From: Phalacrocorax aristotelis
Lineage: Eukaryota; Chordata; Aves; Suliformes; Phalacrocoracidae
Reading direction: 5' to 3'
DNA length: 64,000 nt
NCBI RefSeq assembly: GCF_949628215.1
Contig: NC_134276.1
Span: 133,672,125-133,736,124 of the forward strand
Below, piece by piece: positions 10,138 through 22,808 of this stretch. Both the position numbers and the translations under genes were made by a program. Within the stretch, counting starts at the first letter, position 1. Every line of letters starts with the position of its first letter. The notes beneath the pieces are model-generated. The model had not been told where the DNA came from. It saw only the letters and a list, made by a program, of their open reading frames with translations, and did not search any database.

Positions 10138-10526
10138 GCAGCCCTTTCTCGCAACAGTGTCAGTGCAGCTGTGCTCTTGCCAGGCTTCCTAATGTTCCCT
10201 AGAGCATCTCTCGCTGTTTTCAGAGCCCATCTCCAACTTTGCAAACACACGGTGCTTTCTCCCACACCAGAGGTGCCAAGACTAGGAGTTACTGCTTGTA
10301 CTTGCCTTTTCTTGGCAGCCCTTTCACAGCCACACAGACATTCCTGCTGTTCTCTTGCCAGGCTTGCTTCTGTTCCCAACAGTGTGTCTCCCTGTTTTCA
10401 GAGGCCAGCTCTGCAGTTGAAAGCACCTGGTTGATGTTGAATCTGATGCTCTGCTGCCACCAAGTGACCAAAATTGGGTACTGCAGCGGGGGAGTTGTCC
10501 ATGGGAGTGGCATTTTCTTCTTGTGC
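10138..10526 (-). repeat. Right arm of inverted repeat, with internal tandem duplication
   Basis: 10255-10526 is the inverse of 9343-9612. In addition 10138-10262 and 10315-10435 are diverged tandem copies of each other: both run CAGCCCTTTC, CTCTTGCCAGGCTT, CCCTGTTTTCAGAG-like. The left arm has only one of these copies. Confidence 0.75.
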
Positions 10527-10529
10527 TGG

Positions 10530-10790
10530 CTGGTCCCTCCCTTAGGGACAGGCCCCAACCCCTAGTAGGAGGGCGGGGGCGTGGTGCGGGGTCCCTGTCT
10601 CCCACCCCCTTAGTGACGGGCCCCACCCCCATGGCTAAGGTAGGGGAGGTGGTGCTAGGCTCCCCTGGCCCCACCCCCTTAGCAACAGGCTCCATCTCCT
10701 GGTGATGGACTGGGGAGTGGTGCTGGTTTCCCCTGGCCCACCCTGTTAGTGACAAGCCCCACCCCCTAGCAGCAGCTGGGTACCAGTACC
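10530..10790 (-). repeat. GC-rich minisatellite, reverse orientation
   Basis: Three to four units (CCTTAGTGACGGGCCCCACC, CCTTAGCAACAGGCTCCATC). With its left flank from about 10510 it is nearly identical to 30345-30620, the block that borders the satellite on the other side. Confidence 0.85.
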
Positions 10791-11331
10791 TAGTACTTAC
10801 TCTGGCTCTTACTCAGTTGATACCTCTAACTAACGATGACTGCAACATCCAATTGGACTGTGAAGGGATGGATGCAAAAATTAGGTCAGGAAATGAAGTA
10901 CTGAAATGGCACGGAGGAGCGGAGGCCTCAGAGTTGCAGAGTGCACCTTTCTTCTTCGTGCCTCACGCGTCCTGAGATGAGACTCGTCCGACACACAGCC
11001 CCGCATGGTGCAATGTGAGACCCGCTCAGTTTACGCCGCGTCTCTCGTCACTTTGTCACGACCTCTCGTCGCCAAAACAAGAGACCAAAACAGAACAGAC
11101 CTCATAGACACCCAAATCCAATGGCAAAACCCATCTGAGAAAAGCTGATGAACCCACCTCCCTTTCCCAACCATCCTCTGGTCCCTAAAACCTTAGGACC
11201 CCTTCTCTTCTCCTCCTGAACTGCCAGGGAAGGAACCCCACACCTTCCCAACAGCCCCTAACCCCTACACCACAGCTACTCACTATCACCCCAATTAGGA
11301 GACAGTGGCAACAACTTCAACAGTAAACAGC
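10791..11331. other. Unassigned spacer
   Basis: No gene seen. 11190-11270 is inverse to about 10050-10140, and 11300-11331 (CTTCAACAGTAAAC) is the inverse of the end of the R1 middle part (about 1725-1742), interrupted by the LTR that follows. The 10900-11080 stretch is CpG-rich and matches nothing else here. Confidence 0.5.
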
Positions 11332-11939
11332 TGTCATGGTTTTACCTGGGATAGAGTTAATTTTCTTCACTGCAGCTGGCATAGTGCTGTGCTTTGGACT
11401 TAGTATCACAACAATGTTGATAACACACCCATGCTTTGGTTTTTGCTGGGTAGTGCTTGTACTAGTCAAGGACTTTTCTAGCTTCCCATGCTCCGCTGGG
11501 TGCACAAGAAGCCAGGAGGGGAAGGGGTGCAGCTAAGAGAGAGGGTTCCAAGTGGCCAAAGGGATATTCCATATCACGTGACGCCATCCCCAGTATGTTA
11601 ACTGGGAGGAGCTGACCGGGGCAGGGAGGCAGCAATTGCAGCTCGGGGATGGGCAGGGTCGGTCAGTGGGTGGTGAGCAGTTGTATTGTTTGTTTCTGTT
11701 TTTTTCTTTTTTTATGCTTTCCCTTTTCATTATATTATCGTTATTTTTATTATCATCATTATTATTATAATCATTATTTTTATTGTAAGTATTAAACTGT
11801 TCTTATCTCAACCTGCAAGTTTGGGGTTTTGGGGTTTTTTTTGTGCTTTTCCTCTTCCGATTCTCTCCCCCGTCCCACGGTGGGGGGGAGTGAGCGAGCG
11901 GCTGTGTGGTGTTTAGTTGACGCCTGGGGCTGAATCACA
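11332..11939 (+). mobile_element. Avian ERVL-type solo LTR
   Basis: Starts TGTCATGGTTTTACCTGGGA and ends GGCTGAATCACA. It passes through GGCCAAAGGGATATTCCATA, a T/ATT-rich stretch (11690-11790), TATTAAACTGTTCTTATCTC and GGGAGTGAGCGAGCGGCTGT. This order of words is that of a very common avian ERVL LTR, known to me from that family. Flanking pentamers ACAGC (11327-11331) and ACTGC (11940-11944) differ at one base and may be the target duplication. It interrupts an inverted R1 copy. No internal sequence remains. Confidence 0.85.
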
Positions 11940-12345
11940 ACTGCAATACTAGTGAAAAGACACGAGCTTCCATCTTCAGTACAGTTAGGAATGCCAGCAA
12001 TAAAGAAATGCACTTACAATGAAAAAACAAACAAAACAACACACCCTACTATTAAACAATCTTACAACCCCTGACCACCCAAACCACCACCAGACAAGAA
12101 AAAAAGGAACAGTAGGACACAAGTGCACTTTCTGATATACAGGCTGCCAAACATTGCCAAGTTCTCAAACCGTCACCTCAGACAAACAACTCTGCTTCTC
12201 TCAACATCAAAACACACTTACCCAAGGAGATGAGAGAGCTCAAATGTGCCCGTCACCCAGAGGGACAAAACAGCACCAACACCACAGAAGCCCAGGGACA
12301 CAAGGAGCTTCGGAAGCAACACCAGTAGCTCATGTAGAAGTCACT
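11940..12345 (-). repeat. R1 middle part, inverted copy
   Basis: Reverse complement aligns with about 1370-1735: GGGCTTCTGTGGTGTTGGT, GGTAAGTGTGTTTTGA, TTTAATAGTAGGGTGT and CTGAAGATGGAAGCTCG in the same order. The remainder of this copy lies on the other side of the LTR at about 11300-11331. Confidence 0.8.
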
Positions 12346-12394
12346 ACTTGACTCACCTGGTACTTAGTACAGGTATGAGGTACAGGGCAGGAAT

Positions 12395-15300
12395 GGATAC
12401 ACCAGTCCATTCCCAGCTGAATCCAGGACAGGGTTTACCCCCAATGTCAGTTTAACCCTGCTCCCTTCCCAGCCGGATCCAGGCCAGATTTACACCCAGT
12501 CCATTCCAAGGGCAGATCTGGCCTGGGTTTTATCGCAAGTCCATTCCCAGGGTGGGTCCGGTCCGGGTTTTACCCACAGTCCATTCCCAGAGTGGATCCG
12601 GTCTGGGTTTTACCGCCAGTCCATTCCCAGGGCAGACCCGGAATGGGTTTTACCACCAGTCCATTCCAAGGGCGGATCTGGTCCAGGTTTTACCCCTAGT
12701 CCATTCCCAGGGCGGATCTGGTCCGGGTTTTACCCCCACTCAAGTCCCAGGGCGTATCCGGCCTGGGTTTTACGCCCAGTCCATTCCCCGGGCACATCCG
12801 GTGCAGGTTTTACCCTGAGTCCACTCCCAGGGCGGACCCAGTCTAGGTTTTACCGCAAGTCCATTCCCCGACCGGATCGACTCCGGGTTTTACCCTCACT
12901 CCATTGCCAGGGCGGATCCGGTCCCGGCTTTACCCCCAGTCCATTCCCTGGGCGGATCCGGTCCGGGTTTTGCTGCCAGTCCATTCCCAGGGCAGATCCA
13001 GTCCGGGTTTTACCCCCAGTGCATTCCCAGTGTGGGTCCGGTCTAGCTTTAACCGCAAGTCCATTCCCCAGTTTGATCGACTCCGGGTTTTACCCCCACT
13101 GCATTCCCCACCACGGATCCAGTCCTAGTTTTACCGCTAGTCATTTACCCGGGCAGATCCGGTCCCGGCTTTACCCCCAATCCATTCCCAGGGCGTATCC
13201 GGTCCGGGTTTTACTGCCAGTCCGTTCCCAGGGCGCATCCGGTCTGGGTTTTACCCGCAGTCCATTCCCACGAAGGATCCTGTCCAGGTTTTACCCCCAG
13301 TCCGTTCCCAGGGAGGATACGGTCCGGGCTTTACCCCCAGTCCATTCCCCAGGCAGATCCGACCCGCGTTTTACCGCCATCCATTCCCCAGCTTGATCGA
13401 CTCCGGGTTTTACCCCTACTGCATTCCCAGGGCGGATCCGGTCCGGGTTTTACCCCCAGCCCATTCCCAGGGCGCATGCTGCACGGGTTTTATCCCCAGT
13501 CCATTCCCAGGACTGATCCGGTCCAGGTTTTACCCCCAGTTCATTCACAGGGCGGATCTGGTCCGGGTTTAACCGCCATCCATTCCCAGGGCGGTTCCGG
13601 TCCGGGATTTACCCCCACTCAAGTCCCAGGGCGGATCCGGTCAGAATTTATGCCCTGTCCATTCCCAGGGTGGATCCGGTCTGGGTTTTACGCCCAGTCC
13701 ATTCCCTGGGCGGATCCGACCCAGGTTTTACCCCAAGTCCACTCTCAGGGCGGATCCGGTCTAGGTTTTACCACAAGTCCATTCCCCGGTCATATCGACT
13801 CCGGGTTTTACCCCCAGTCCATTCCCAAGGCGGATCCGGTCCAGATTTTACCCCCAATCCATTCAAGGGCTAGTCTGGTCCGGGTTTTACCCCCAGTCCA
13901 TTCCCAGGACTGATCCGGTCCGGGTTTTATCCCCAGTTCATTCCCAGGGCGGATCCGGTCTGGGTTTAACCACCAGTCCAATCCCAGGGCGGTTCTGGTC
14001 CGGGATTTACCCCCAGTCAATTCCCAGGGCGGATCCGGTCCCGGCTTTACTGCCAGTCCATTCCCCGGGCGTATCCGGTCTGGGTTTTACTGCCAGTCCA
14101 TTCACCGGGCGGATCCGGTCTGGGTTTTACCCCCAGTCCATTCCCAGGATGGATCCTGTCCATGTTTTACCCCCAGTCCATTTCCCGGGAGGTTCCGGTT
14201 TGGTTTTTACTCCACGTCCATTCCCAGGCCAGATCTGCTCTGGGTTTTACCACCAGTCCATTCCCACGGCGGATCCGGTCCGGGTTTTACCCTCAGTCCA
14301 TTCCACGGCCGGATCTGGTCCAGGTTTTACCCCCAGTTCATTCCCAGGGCGGATCCGGTCTGGGTTTTACCGCAAGTCCATTCCAAGGGCGGATCCGGTC
14401 CGTGTATTACCGCCAGTCCATTCCCAGGGCTGATCTGTTCCGTGTTTTACCGGGAGACCATTCCCAGGACAGACCCGATCCAAGTTTTACCGCCAGTCCA
14501 TTCCCCTGGCGAATCTGGTCTGGGTTTACCCCAAGTCCTTTTCCAAGCCGGATCCGATCCGGGTTTTACTCCCAGTCCACTCCCAGGGCGGATCCGGTCC
14601 GGGTTTTACCCCCAGTCCAGTCCCAGGACGGATCTGGTCTGGGTTTTACCCCACGTTCTTTCCCAGGGTGGATCCGGTCTGGGTTTTACCGCTAGTCCAC
14701 TCCCAGGGCAGTTCTGGTCCGGGATTTACCCCCACTCAAGTCCCAGGGCGGATCTGGTCAGAATTTATGCCCTGTCCATTCCCAGGGCGGATTTGGTCCA
14801 GGTTTTACCGCCAGTCCATTCCCAGGACAGATCAGATCTGGGTCTTACCCCCAGTCCATTCACAGGGCGGTTCCGGTCTGGGATTTACCCCCAGTCAATT
14901 CCCAGGGCAGATCCCATCCGAGTTTACACCCCGTTCATTCCAGGACATATCTGGTCCGGGTTTTACCCCCAGTCCAATCCCAGGGAGGATCTGGTCTAAG
15001 GTTTACCGCCAGTCCATTCCCAGCGGAGATCCGGTCCGGGTTTTACCCACAGTACATTCCCAGGACGGATCCGGTCCGGGTTTTACGCCCAGTCCATATC
15101 CAGGACGGATCCAGTCCGGGTTTTACCCCCAGTCCATTCCCAGGGAGCATCCTGTCCGGGTTTTACCCCCAGTCCATTCCCAGGGCAGATCCGGTCCGAG
15201 TTTAACCCTGAGTCCACTCCCAGGGCGGACCCAGTCTAGCTTTTACCGCAAGTCTATTCCCAGGCCGGATCGACTCTGGGGTTTACCGCCAGTCTGTTTC

Positions 15301-18300
15301 GAGGGCAGATCCGGTCCAAGTTTTACCCCCAGTCAATTCCCAGGGCGATTCCGGTCTGGGATTTACCCCCAGTCAATTCCCAGGGTGGATCCAGTCCAAG
15401 TTTACCCCCAGTCCATTCCCAGGGAGGATCCGGTCCGGGTTTTACCCCCAGTCCATTCCCCACCACGGATCCAGTCCTAGTTTTGCAGCTAGTCATTTCC
15501 CCGGTTGGATCGACTCTGGGTTTTATCCCCAGTCCATTCCCAGGGTGGATCCGGTCTGGGTTTTACCCCCAGTTCATTCCCAGGGTGCATCCGGTCCGGG
15601 TTTTACTTCCAGTCCATTCTCAGGACGGATCCATTCCGGGTTTTACCCTCGTCTATTCCCACAGCGGATCCGGTCTTGATTTTACCACCAGTCCATTCCC
15701 CGGGTGTATCCGGTCGAGGTTTTACCCCTAGCCCATTCCCAGGGTGGATCAGGTCTGGGTTTTACCCCAAGACCTTTCCCAGGGCGGATCAGGTCTGGTT
15801 TCTACCCACAGTCCATTCCCAGGGCGGATCCGGTCCTAGTTTTACCACTGGTCCTTTCCCAGGGCGGATCTGGTTCTGGTTTTACCCCCAGTCCATTCCC
15901 CGGGCAGATCCGGTCCGGTTTTACCCCCAGTTCATTCCGATGGAGGATTAGGTCCCCGTTTTACCCCCAGTCGATACCCAGGACAAATCCGGTCTGGGTT
16001 TTACCCCCAGTCCATTCCCAGGGCTGGTCTGTTCCGGGTTTACTCCCAGTCCATTCCCAGGGTGGATCTGGTCCGGATGTTACCCCCAGTCCACTCCCAG
16101 GGCGGACCCAGTCTAAGTTTTACTTCAAGTCTATTCCCAGGCCGGATCGACTCTGATTTTACCCCCAGTCCATTCCCCAGGAGGATGCGCTCTGGGTTTT
16201 ACCCCCAGTCCATTGCAAGGTCGGATCTGGTCAGGGTTTTACACCCAGTAGATTGCAAGGTCGGATCCGGTCAGGGTTTTACCCCCAGTCAATTCCCAGG
16301 GTGGATCCGGTCCGGGTTTTACCTCCAGTCCATTCCCAGGGTGGATCCGGTCCGGGTTTTACCGGCAGTCCATTCCCAGGGCTATTCCGGTCTGGGATTT
16401 ACCCCCAGTCCATTCCAAGGTTGGATACCCTCTTGGTTTTACCCACAGTCCACTCCCAGGGCGGATCCGGTCTATGTTTTACCCCACGCCCTTTCCCAGG
16501 GCGGATCTGGTCCGGGGTTTAACCGCAGTCCATTCCCAGGGCAGAACCGGTCCAGTTTTACCCCTAGTTCATTCCCAGGTAGGATACCGTCCAGGTTTTA
16601 CCCCCTCTCCATTCCCAGGATAAATCCGGTATGGGTTTTACCCCCAGTCCATTCCCAGGGCGGGTCCGGTCTGGGTTTAACCCCCCGTCCATTCCCAGGG
16701 CGTATCCGGTCCACGTTTTACCCCCAGTCCATTTCCTGGGCGGATCAGGCCCAGGTTTTACCCCAAGTCCGTTCCCCTGGCAGACCCGGTCTGGGTTTTA
16801 CCCCCAGTCCATTCTGAGGGGGGATCCGGTCCGTGTATTATCGCCAGTCCATTCGCAGGCCCGATCCATTCCGGGTTTTACCCGCAGTCCATTCCCAGGA
16901 TGGATCTGATCCCAGTTTTACCCCCAGTCCATTCCCCACCACGCATCCAGTCCTAGTTTTACAGCTAGTCATTTCCCCGACCAGATCGACTCTGGGTTTT
17001 ACCTTCAGTCCATTCCCAGGGCGGATGCTCTCCGGGTTTTACCCCCAGTCCATTCCCAGGGCACATCCGGTCCGGGTTTTGCTGCCAGTCCATTCCCAGG
17101 GCGGATCCGGTCCGGGTTTAACCCACAGTATACTCCCAGGGCGGTTGCGGTCCGACATTTACCCGCAGTGAATTCCCGAGGCGGATCCTTTCCGAGTTTA
17201 TGCCCTGTCCATTCCCAGGGAGGATACGGTCCGGTATTTACTCCCAATACATTCCACAGGCGGATCCGGCCCGCGTTTTACCGCGAGTCCACTCCTAGGG
17301 CGGATCCGGTCTAGGTTTTACCGCAAGTCCATTCCCCGGGCGGATCGGGTCTATGTTTTAAAGCAAGTCCATTCCCAGGGTGGTTCCTGTCCGGGTTTAC
17401 CGCCAGTCCATTCCCAGGGTGCATCCGGTCCGGGTTTTACCCCCAGTCCATTCCCAGGACTGATACGGTCCAGGTTTTACCCCAAGATCATTCACAGGGC
17501 GGATCCCATCTGGGTTTTATCCCCAGTCCATTCCCCGAGCGGATCTGGTCCAGGTTTTACCCCCAGTGCATTCCCTGGGCGGATCCAGTCCTAGTTTTAC
17601 CACTAATCATTTACTCAGGCGGATCGACTCCGGGTTTTACCCCCACTCCATTCCCAGGAAAGATCCGGTCCAGGTTTTACCCCCAGCCCATTCCCAGGGT
17701 GGATCCTGTCCGGGTTTTCCCCCAGTTCATTCCCAGGGTGGATCCGTTCCGTGTTTTACCCTGAGTCCACTCCCAGGGCGGATCCGGTCCGGATTTTACT
17801 ACCAGTCCATTTTCCGGGCACATCCGGTCCAGGTTTTACCCCCAGTCCATTCCCAGGGAGGGTACGGTCCAGGTTTTACTTCCAGTCCATTCCCAGGACG
17901 GATCCAGTCTGGCTTTTACCCCCAGTCCATTCCAAGGCTGGATCAGGTCTGGGTTTTACCCCAGTCCATTCCTCTCCACGGATCCAGCCCTAGCTTTACT
18001 GCTAATCATTTTCCCAGGGTGGATGCGGTCCGGGTTTTTCCCCCAGTCCACTCCCAGGGCGGACCCAGTCCAGGTTTTACCGCAAGTCCATTCCCAGGCC
18101 GGATCGACTCTGGGGTTTACCCCCAGTCCATTCTCCAGGCCGGATCGACTCTGGGTTTTACCCCCAGTCCATTCCCACGGCGGATCCGGTCCGGGTTTTA
18201 CCGCCAGTCCATTCCCAGGGCGGATCCCGTCTGGGTTTTATCCCCAGTCCATTCCCAGGCCAGATCTGGTCCTGGTTTTACCCCACGCCCTTTCCCAGGG

Positions 18301-19632
18301 CGGATCTGGTCCAGGGTTTACGCGCAGTCCATTCCGAGGGCAGATTCAGTCCGGTTTTACCCCCAGTTCATTCGCAGGGAGGATTAGGTCCGGGTTTTGC
18401 CCCCAGTCCATTCCCATCACGAATCCGGTCTGGGTTTTACCCCCAGTCCATTCCCAGGGCTGGTCCGGTCCAGGTTTTACCCCCCGTCCATTCTCAGGGC
18501 GGATCCGGTCCGGGTTTTACCCCCAGTCCATTTCCTGGGCGGATCAGGCCCGGGTTTTACCCCAAGTACATTCCCCAGGCAGATCCGGTCCGGGTTTTAC
18601 CCCCAGTCCATTCCCAGGGTGGATCTGGTCCAGGTTTTACCGCCAGTCCATTCCCAGGAGAGATTCGGTCCAGGTTTTATCCCAAGTTCATTTTCAGTGC
18701 CGATCCAGTCCGGGTTTTACCCCAGTCCATTCCCAGGACGGGTCTGGACTGGGGTTTATCACCAGTCCATTCCCAGGGAGGATCCGGTCCAGGATTTACC
18801 CCCAGTCAATTAAAAGGGAGGATACGGTCCAGGATTTACCCGCAGTCAATTCCCAGGGTGGATCTGGTCCAACTTTACCCCCAGTTCATTCCCAGGCCGG
18901 ATCCGGTCCAGGTTTTACCCCCAGTCTATTCCCAGGGTGGGTCCGATCCGGGTTTTATCCCCAGTCCATTCCCCACCACGGATCCAGTCCTAGTTTTACA
19001 GTTAGTCATTTCCCCGGGTAGACTGACTCCGGGTTTTACCCCCAGTCCATTCCCAGGGCGGATGCTGTCCGGGTTTTACCCCCAGTCCATTCCCAGAGCG
19101 GGTCCGGTCTGGGTTTTATCCCCAGTCCATTCCCAGGGTGGATCCGGTCTGGGTTTTACCCCAGTCCATTCCGAGGACGGATCCTGTCTGGGTTTTACCC
19201 CCAGTCCATTCCCAGGGAGGATCCATTTCGGGTTTTACTCCGAGTCCACTGCCAGGGCGGATCCGGTTTGGTTTTTACTCCATGTCCATTCCAAGGCCTG
19301 ATCTGCTCTGGGTTTTACCACCAGTCCATTCCCAGGGACGATCCGGTCTAGGTTTTACCACAAGTCATTTCCCTGGCTGTATCGACTCTGGGTTTTACCC
19401 GAAGTCCATTCCGAGGGCGGATCCGATCCGTGTATTACCGCCAGTCCATTTGCAGGCCCGATCCATTCCGGGTTTTACCTGCAGTCCATTCCCAGGATGG
19501 ATCAGATCCCAGTTTTACCCCCAGTCCACTCCCAGGGCGGATCCGGTCCGGGTTTTACCCCCAGTCTATTCCCAGGGTGGGTCTGATCCGGGTTTTACCC
19601 CCAGTCCATTCTCAGGGCGGATCAGGTCCGGG
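12395..19632 (+). repeat. 40-bp BamHI satellite array, left part
   Basis: About 180 tandem monomers of 40 bp, each containing GGTTTTACCCCCAG, TCCATTCCCAGGG and CGGATCCGGTCCGG. Edge monomers (12395-12520) are the most diverged. Most monomers vary at the CpGs of the CGGATCCGGTCCGG part. A variant pair (CCACGGATCCAGTCCTAG, then GCTAGTCATTT) recurs irregularly, for example near 13112, 15465 and 18977. Since 40 is 1 mod 3 and the consensus is stop-poor, frames stay open for hundreds of codons and all give one 40-residue periodic peptide. I do not treat them as genes. I cannot match the monomer to a named satellite. Confidence 0.95.
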
Positions 19633-19882
19633 TGTAGCTGTACGCTTCTACGGGAGAACTTATCTTGGGCTGCGTATCTCCGGGACACAGGGCTCTACCC
19701 ACCCTGGGGACAGTGATGCCCAGAGATCAATATGACGGACACAAAATGTCCGTTTATTTAGCTGCGTCACACGCTTATATAGCTCTTGTGCCTCCTGTTC
19801 CTGCCACTCCTATGGGGAGGAGTCTATCTTTCCGTCACATCCCGTGATCTTCCGGTCACCGATCCCTGTCTATTCCCCTACA
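19633..19882 (-). mobile_element. 3' LTR of the provirus
   Basis: 250 bp, TGTAG...CTACA. On the minus strand a TATATAA box is at 19775-19781 and AATAAA at 19753-19758, only about 16 nt apart, so R must be very short. About 5 percent different from the 5' LTR. Confidence 0.9.
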
Positions 19883-19896
19883 TCTCCCCCTCCCCA
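19883..19896 (-). other. Polypurine tract
   Basis: Minus strand GGGGAGGGGGAGA directly abuts the 3' LTR start (TGTAGGGG), the usual place and composition for the plus-strand primer. Confidence 0.8.
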
Positions 19897-19910
19897 TGCT
19901 ACTAAAAATT

Positions 19911-20215
19911 CTACAAAGCTACTTGCGTAAGCGGATACATATTGTGGTCAGGTCTATATTCATGTAACTCTCGCAGGCGCTCTTTGATTTGTCTTATAAC
20001 ACAGCATAACAATGGCAGCCCACAAGTAACCATGGTTACTACACACAACAAGATCCCCCCAATTATTACTATCCAGTCCCAGTTCATATCTCTCTTTTGC
20101 CGCCCTTTCCCAGTGTCGCTCTCGCTGCAATATTGCTTGCGATCTTGTCAAGGAGCTCATTTCTTTTCCCAATGGTACGGCTAGCATGAGGATCCATGTC
20201 AGCAGACCCTGCAAA
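19911..20215 (-). pseudogene. env: env remnant (leader-like and transmembrane tail)
   Basis: Only about 300 bp separates pol from the 3' LTR region, far too little for an envelope gene. A frame from 20214 begins with a leader-like hydrophobic stretch (LLTWILMLAVPLG). A different frame from about 20087 to a TAG at 19911 encodes a membrane-spanning run (WIVIIGGILLCVV...) followed by a basic cytoplasmic-type tail, as at the end of a retroviral transmembrane subunit. The surface subunit and fusion region are absent. This looks like an internal deletion plus a frame break. The leader assignment is the weaker of the two. Confidence 0.55.
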
Positions 20216-20238
20216 GAGACAACTCAGAAAGGGATTAT

Positions 20239-22808
20239 TCATTGTACATCCTTGCACAGTTCTGCTTTCACACACTTTGCAGGCACCCACTCTATGCGCC
20301 CTTCATTCTCAACTGCAGCGTAGCCCCTCCCCAGGCATCTCAGTTTCCATCCTCTCTCCCATTGCTCACTGCCTGGGAACCTTACTCGTACCTGTGGATA
20401 GCGCTCGCCTGCTTGAGCTTTGCCAAAGTGCTTCTCCACTGCTGTAACTTGCTCCTGCCCGCGTATAAAATGATTAAGCGAATATAATGCATGCATTAAA
20501 ATAGTTTGCTGAGCTGCTATGGGTATAGCTCCCTTATACCCCTCCCCTCCCCAAGCTGTATTATTTTTGCTTTCAAGGTGCGATGAGCGCGTTCAGCTAT
20601 TGCCTGCCCTGTGCTATTGTAATCAATGCCGTGTTTTAATACAATATTCCAAGCTTTACACCATTCTTCGGTACTGCAAGCCCGAAAGCATGGTCCATTA
20701 TCTGTTTTTATCTCGGTAGGCTTTCCAAGCCACGCCATTACCGTGGTCCAATGCGCAGTCAAATGCATTGCGGTCTGCTTCCGATGTTGAGTAGCCATGA
20801 TGACTCCACTATATGTATCAATTGTAATTGCCAGGTGCCGTCCGGGGGCCAACTGTGGACATTCAGTAAAGTCAGTCTGCCAGATAGCATTTGCTTCCAG
20901 TCCTCGAGGGTTGACTCCTGCTTCCCACAATGGCGAGTGCTGACAGTAAGGACAGGTGGCTACTACTTCTCTTGCTGCTCTTATTGAGATGCCACACTCC
21001 TTTGCCAAGGCTTTAGCACCCAGGTGCAGCTGTTCATGCAGTTTCTTTGCCTCCGCCAATGTCCAGACTCCCGCGGCTGCCCCATCAGCCATGCGATTCC
21101 CCTCAATCAGTGGTCCAGGCCCTGTCTGATGACTGCGAATGTCAATTACTGTCACAGTTGCTCCTCGCTGCGATAAAGCAATCTCTAGCATCAAGGCAAT
21201 TTCCGTGTGTGGTACACCCTCTCGTTTCATGGACATGACTAATTTATACACGTATAAGGAGTCTGTGCACACATTTATATGCTGATCTATATCCTTTCGC
21301 AGGGCCATCTCTAGCGCTTTCGCCTCCAGCCACGGCACACTTTTACCCTGCTCCTCATACGTCTGGCGCATCCAACTATTCTCTTGTTTCCACACTACTG
21401 CCGCTCTGTTCGTCTTCGAGGAAGCGTCTGCGAAATATGTTGGTCCTGGGTGAGGGGTATCCAAAACTCTACTATCCACACTCAAATCCACCACTTTGGC
21501 TGTCTCGGCCCACCTCTGTACCGTGCCTGTGACGATTTTCCCTGGGTATGAGTATACTGCCAATTGTATATCCTCTTCACTCTCTACCACCTTCCGCCAT
21601 TTCTTCCCATTCCACAGCACTGTCAGCTTATCTGGCTCCTTCCCAAAGATTCCCTTGCTTTCCCGTCGCAGACGCCAAATCGTTCCCCCGGCTACCTTGA
21701 CTTTTGTGGAGAACGCATCCTTGGGAACCTTCTGATATACCCATCGCAGTGGTTTTTCTTCCCCCGCCCGTATTTGATATAGCAATCCTAACCCTCCACT
21801 GGCGGTCAGAATCCAACCTGCAATTAATTCCTCCTGAGGGTCCCACCGCCATACTCCTTCCTTTTGCATTCGACGTTCTATCATCTGCAACTGCTGGACT
21901 GCCTCAGCGTCTAAAGTCCTGGGCTCCCATGGGTCGGGCCCTTTCAGCAATGCATAGAAAGGTTGCATCTCCTCACCGGTGACGCGCACGAATGTCCGCA
22001 ACCACTGCAGTGCTCCTACCAGCTTCTGTACATCGTGTAAATTTTTAACCTTAGGTGTAAGTTTAATAGGCTGAGCTTGTATGGAATCCCCTTCTATTCT
22101 AGCACCCAGAAATCCACACACTGGTCCTCGCTGTACCTTTGCCTCAGCTACCTTGAGGCCCTGTCCCGCAAGGCCCCTTTGGGTGTCTGAAAAGACTTGT
22201 TCACACAACACCTCGGTGGGCGCAGCTATGAGGACATCATCCATGTAGTGGATCATGTAGATTCTGTCCTGATACTGTTGCCTTACTTGCTGCAATGCAG
22301 AAGCCACATACCTCTGGCAGATCGCTGGAGAATTTTTCATCCCCTGCGGAAGTACTGTCCACTGCCATCTACTACCTGGTTCTGCGCGGTTCACCGCGGG
22401 CAGAGTAAAGGCAAATCTCTTTCTATCATCTGGATGTAGCGGAATGCTGAAGAAGCAGTCTTTGATATCTAAAACAATGACTCGCCATCCTTTCGGGACA
22501 GCACTCAGGTCTGGTAGGCCAGGTTGGAGAGGCCCCATGTCCTCCATTTGCTGATTTACTGCTCTAAGGTCATGCAGCATCCTCCATTGGTTTTTATCTT
22601 TCTTTTTTATAGCAAATATAGGGGTGTTCCACAGGCTCATCGAGGGCTCTAGGTGCCCTGCTTCGTGCTCTCGTTTTACTATAGCTCTTACAGCCTCTGT
22701 TTTCTCTGTTGTCAGGGGCCACTGCTCCACCCAGACGGGCTGTTCGGTTTTCCACACTAACTTGTGGTGACGAAATCCCTCTGAGGCAGTGGCCCTTATG
22801 CTAAATTT
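20239..22808 (-). pseudogene. pol: pol: reverse transcriptase, RNase H, integrase, one frameshift
   Basis: One frame is open from 22946 (the first part overlapping pro) to a stop at 20517. Counting residues from 22946: RT first catalytic Asp in VIVLD (about 160), LPQG (199-202), YMDD (234-237). RNase H Asp507, Glu541, Asp562 and Asp621. Integrase zinc ligands His637, His641, Cys665 and Cys668, and catalytic Asp692, Asp749 and Glu785 with the exact 35-residue D-to-E spacing. The integrase C-terminal DNA-binding part continues in another frame (20496-20239, with WKLRCLGRGYAAVENEG and EWVPAKCVK). A one-base-type shift in the G-run around 20530-20560 therefore separates them. Expected expression is by -1 frameshifting from pro. 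Catalytic residues are all present, so it decayed recently relative to gag. Confidence 0.9.

Noticed and set aside
18023-19021. Open frame of over 300 codons, proline- and serine-rich, as a repeat protein gene
   Set aside because: It is pure 40-bp satellite, and equivalent frames occur in all three phases and along the whole array. No start context, intron or non-repeat end.
12395-19632. CRISPR-like array
   Set aside because: Contiguous diverged monomers without unique spacers, in avian DNA.
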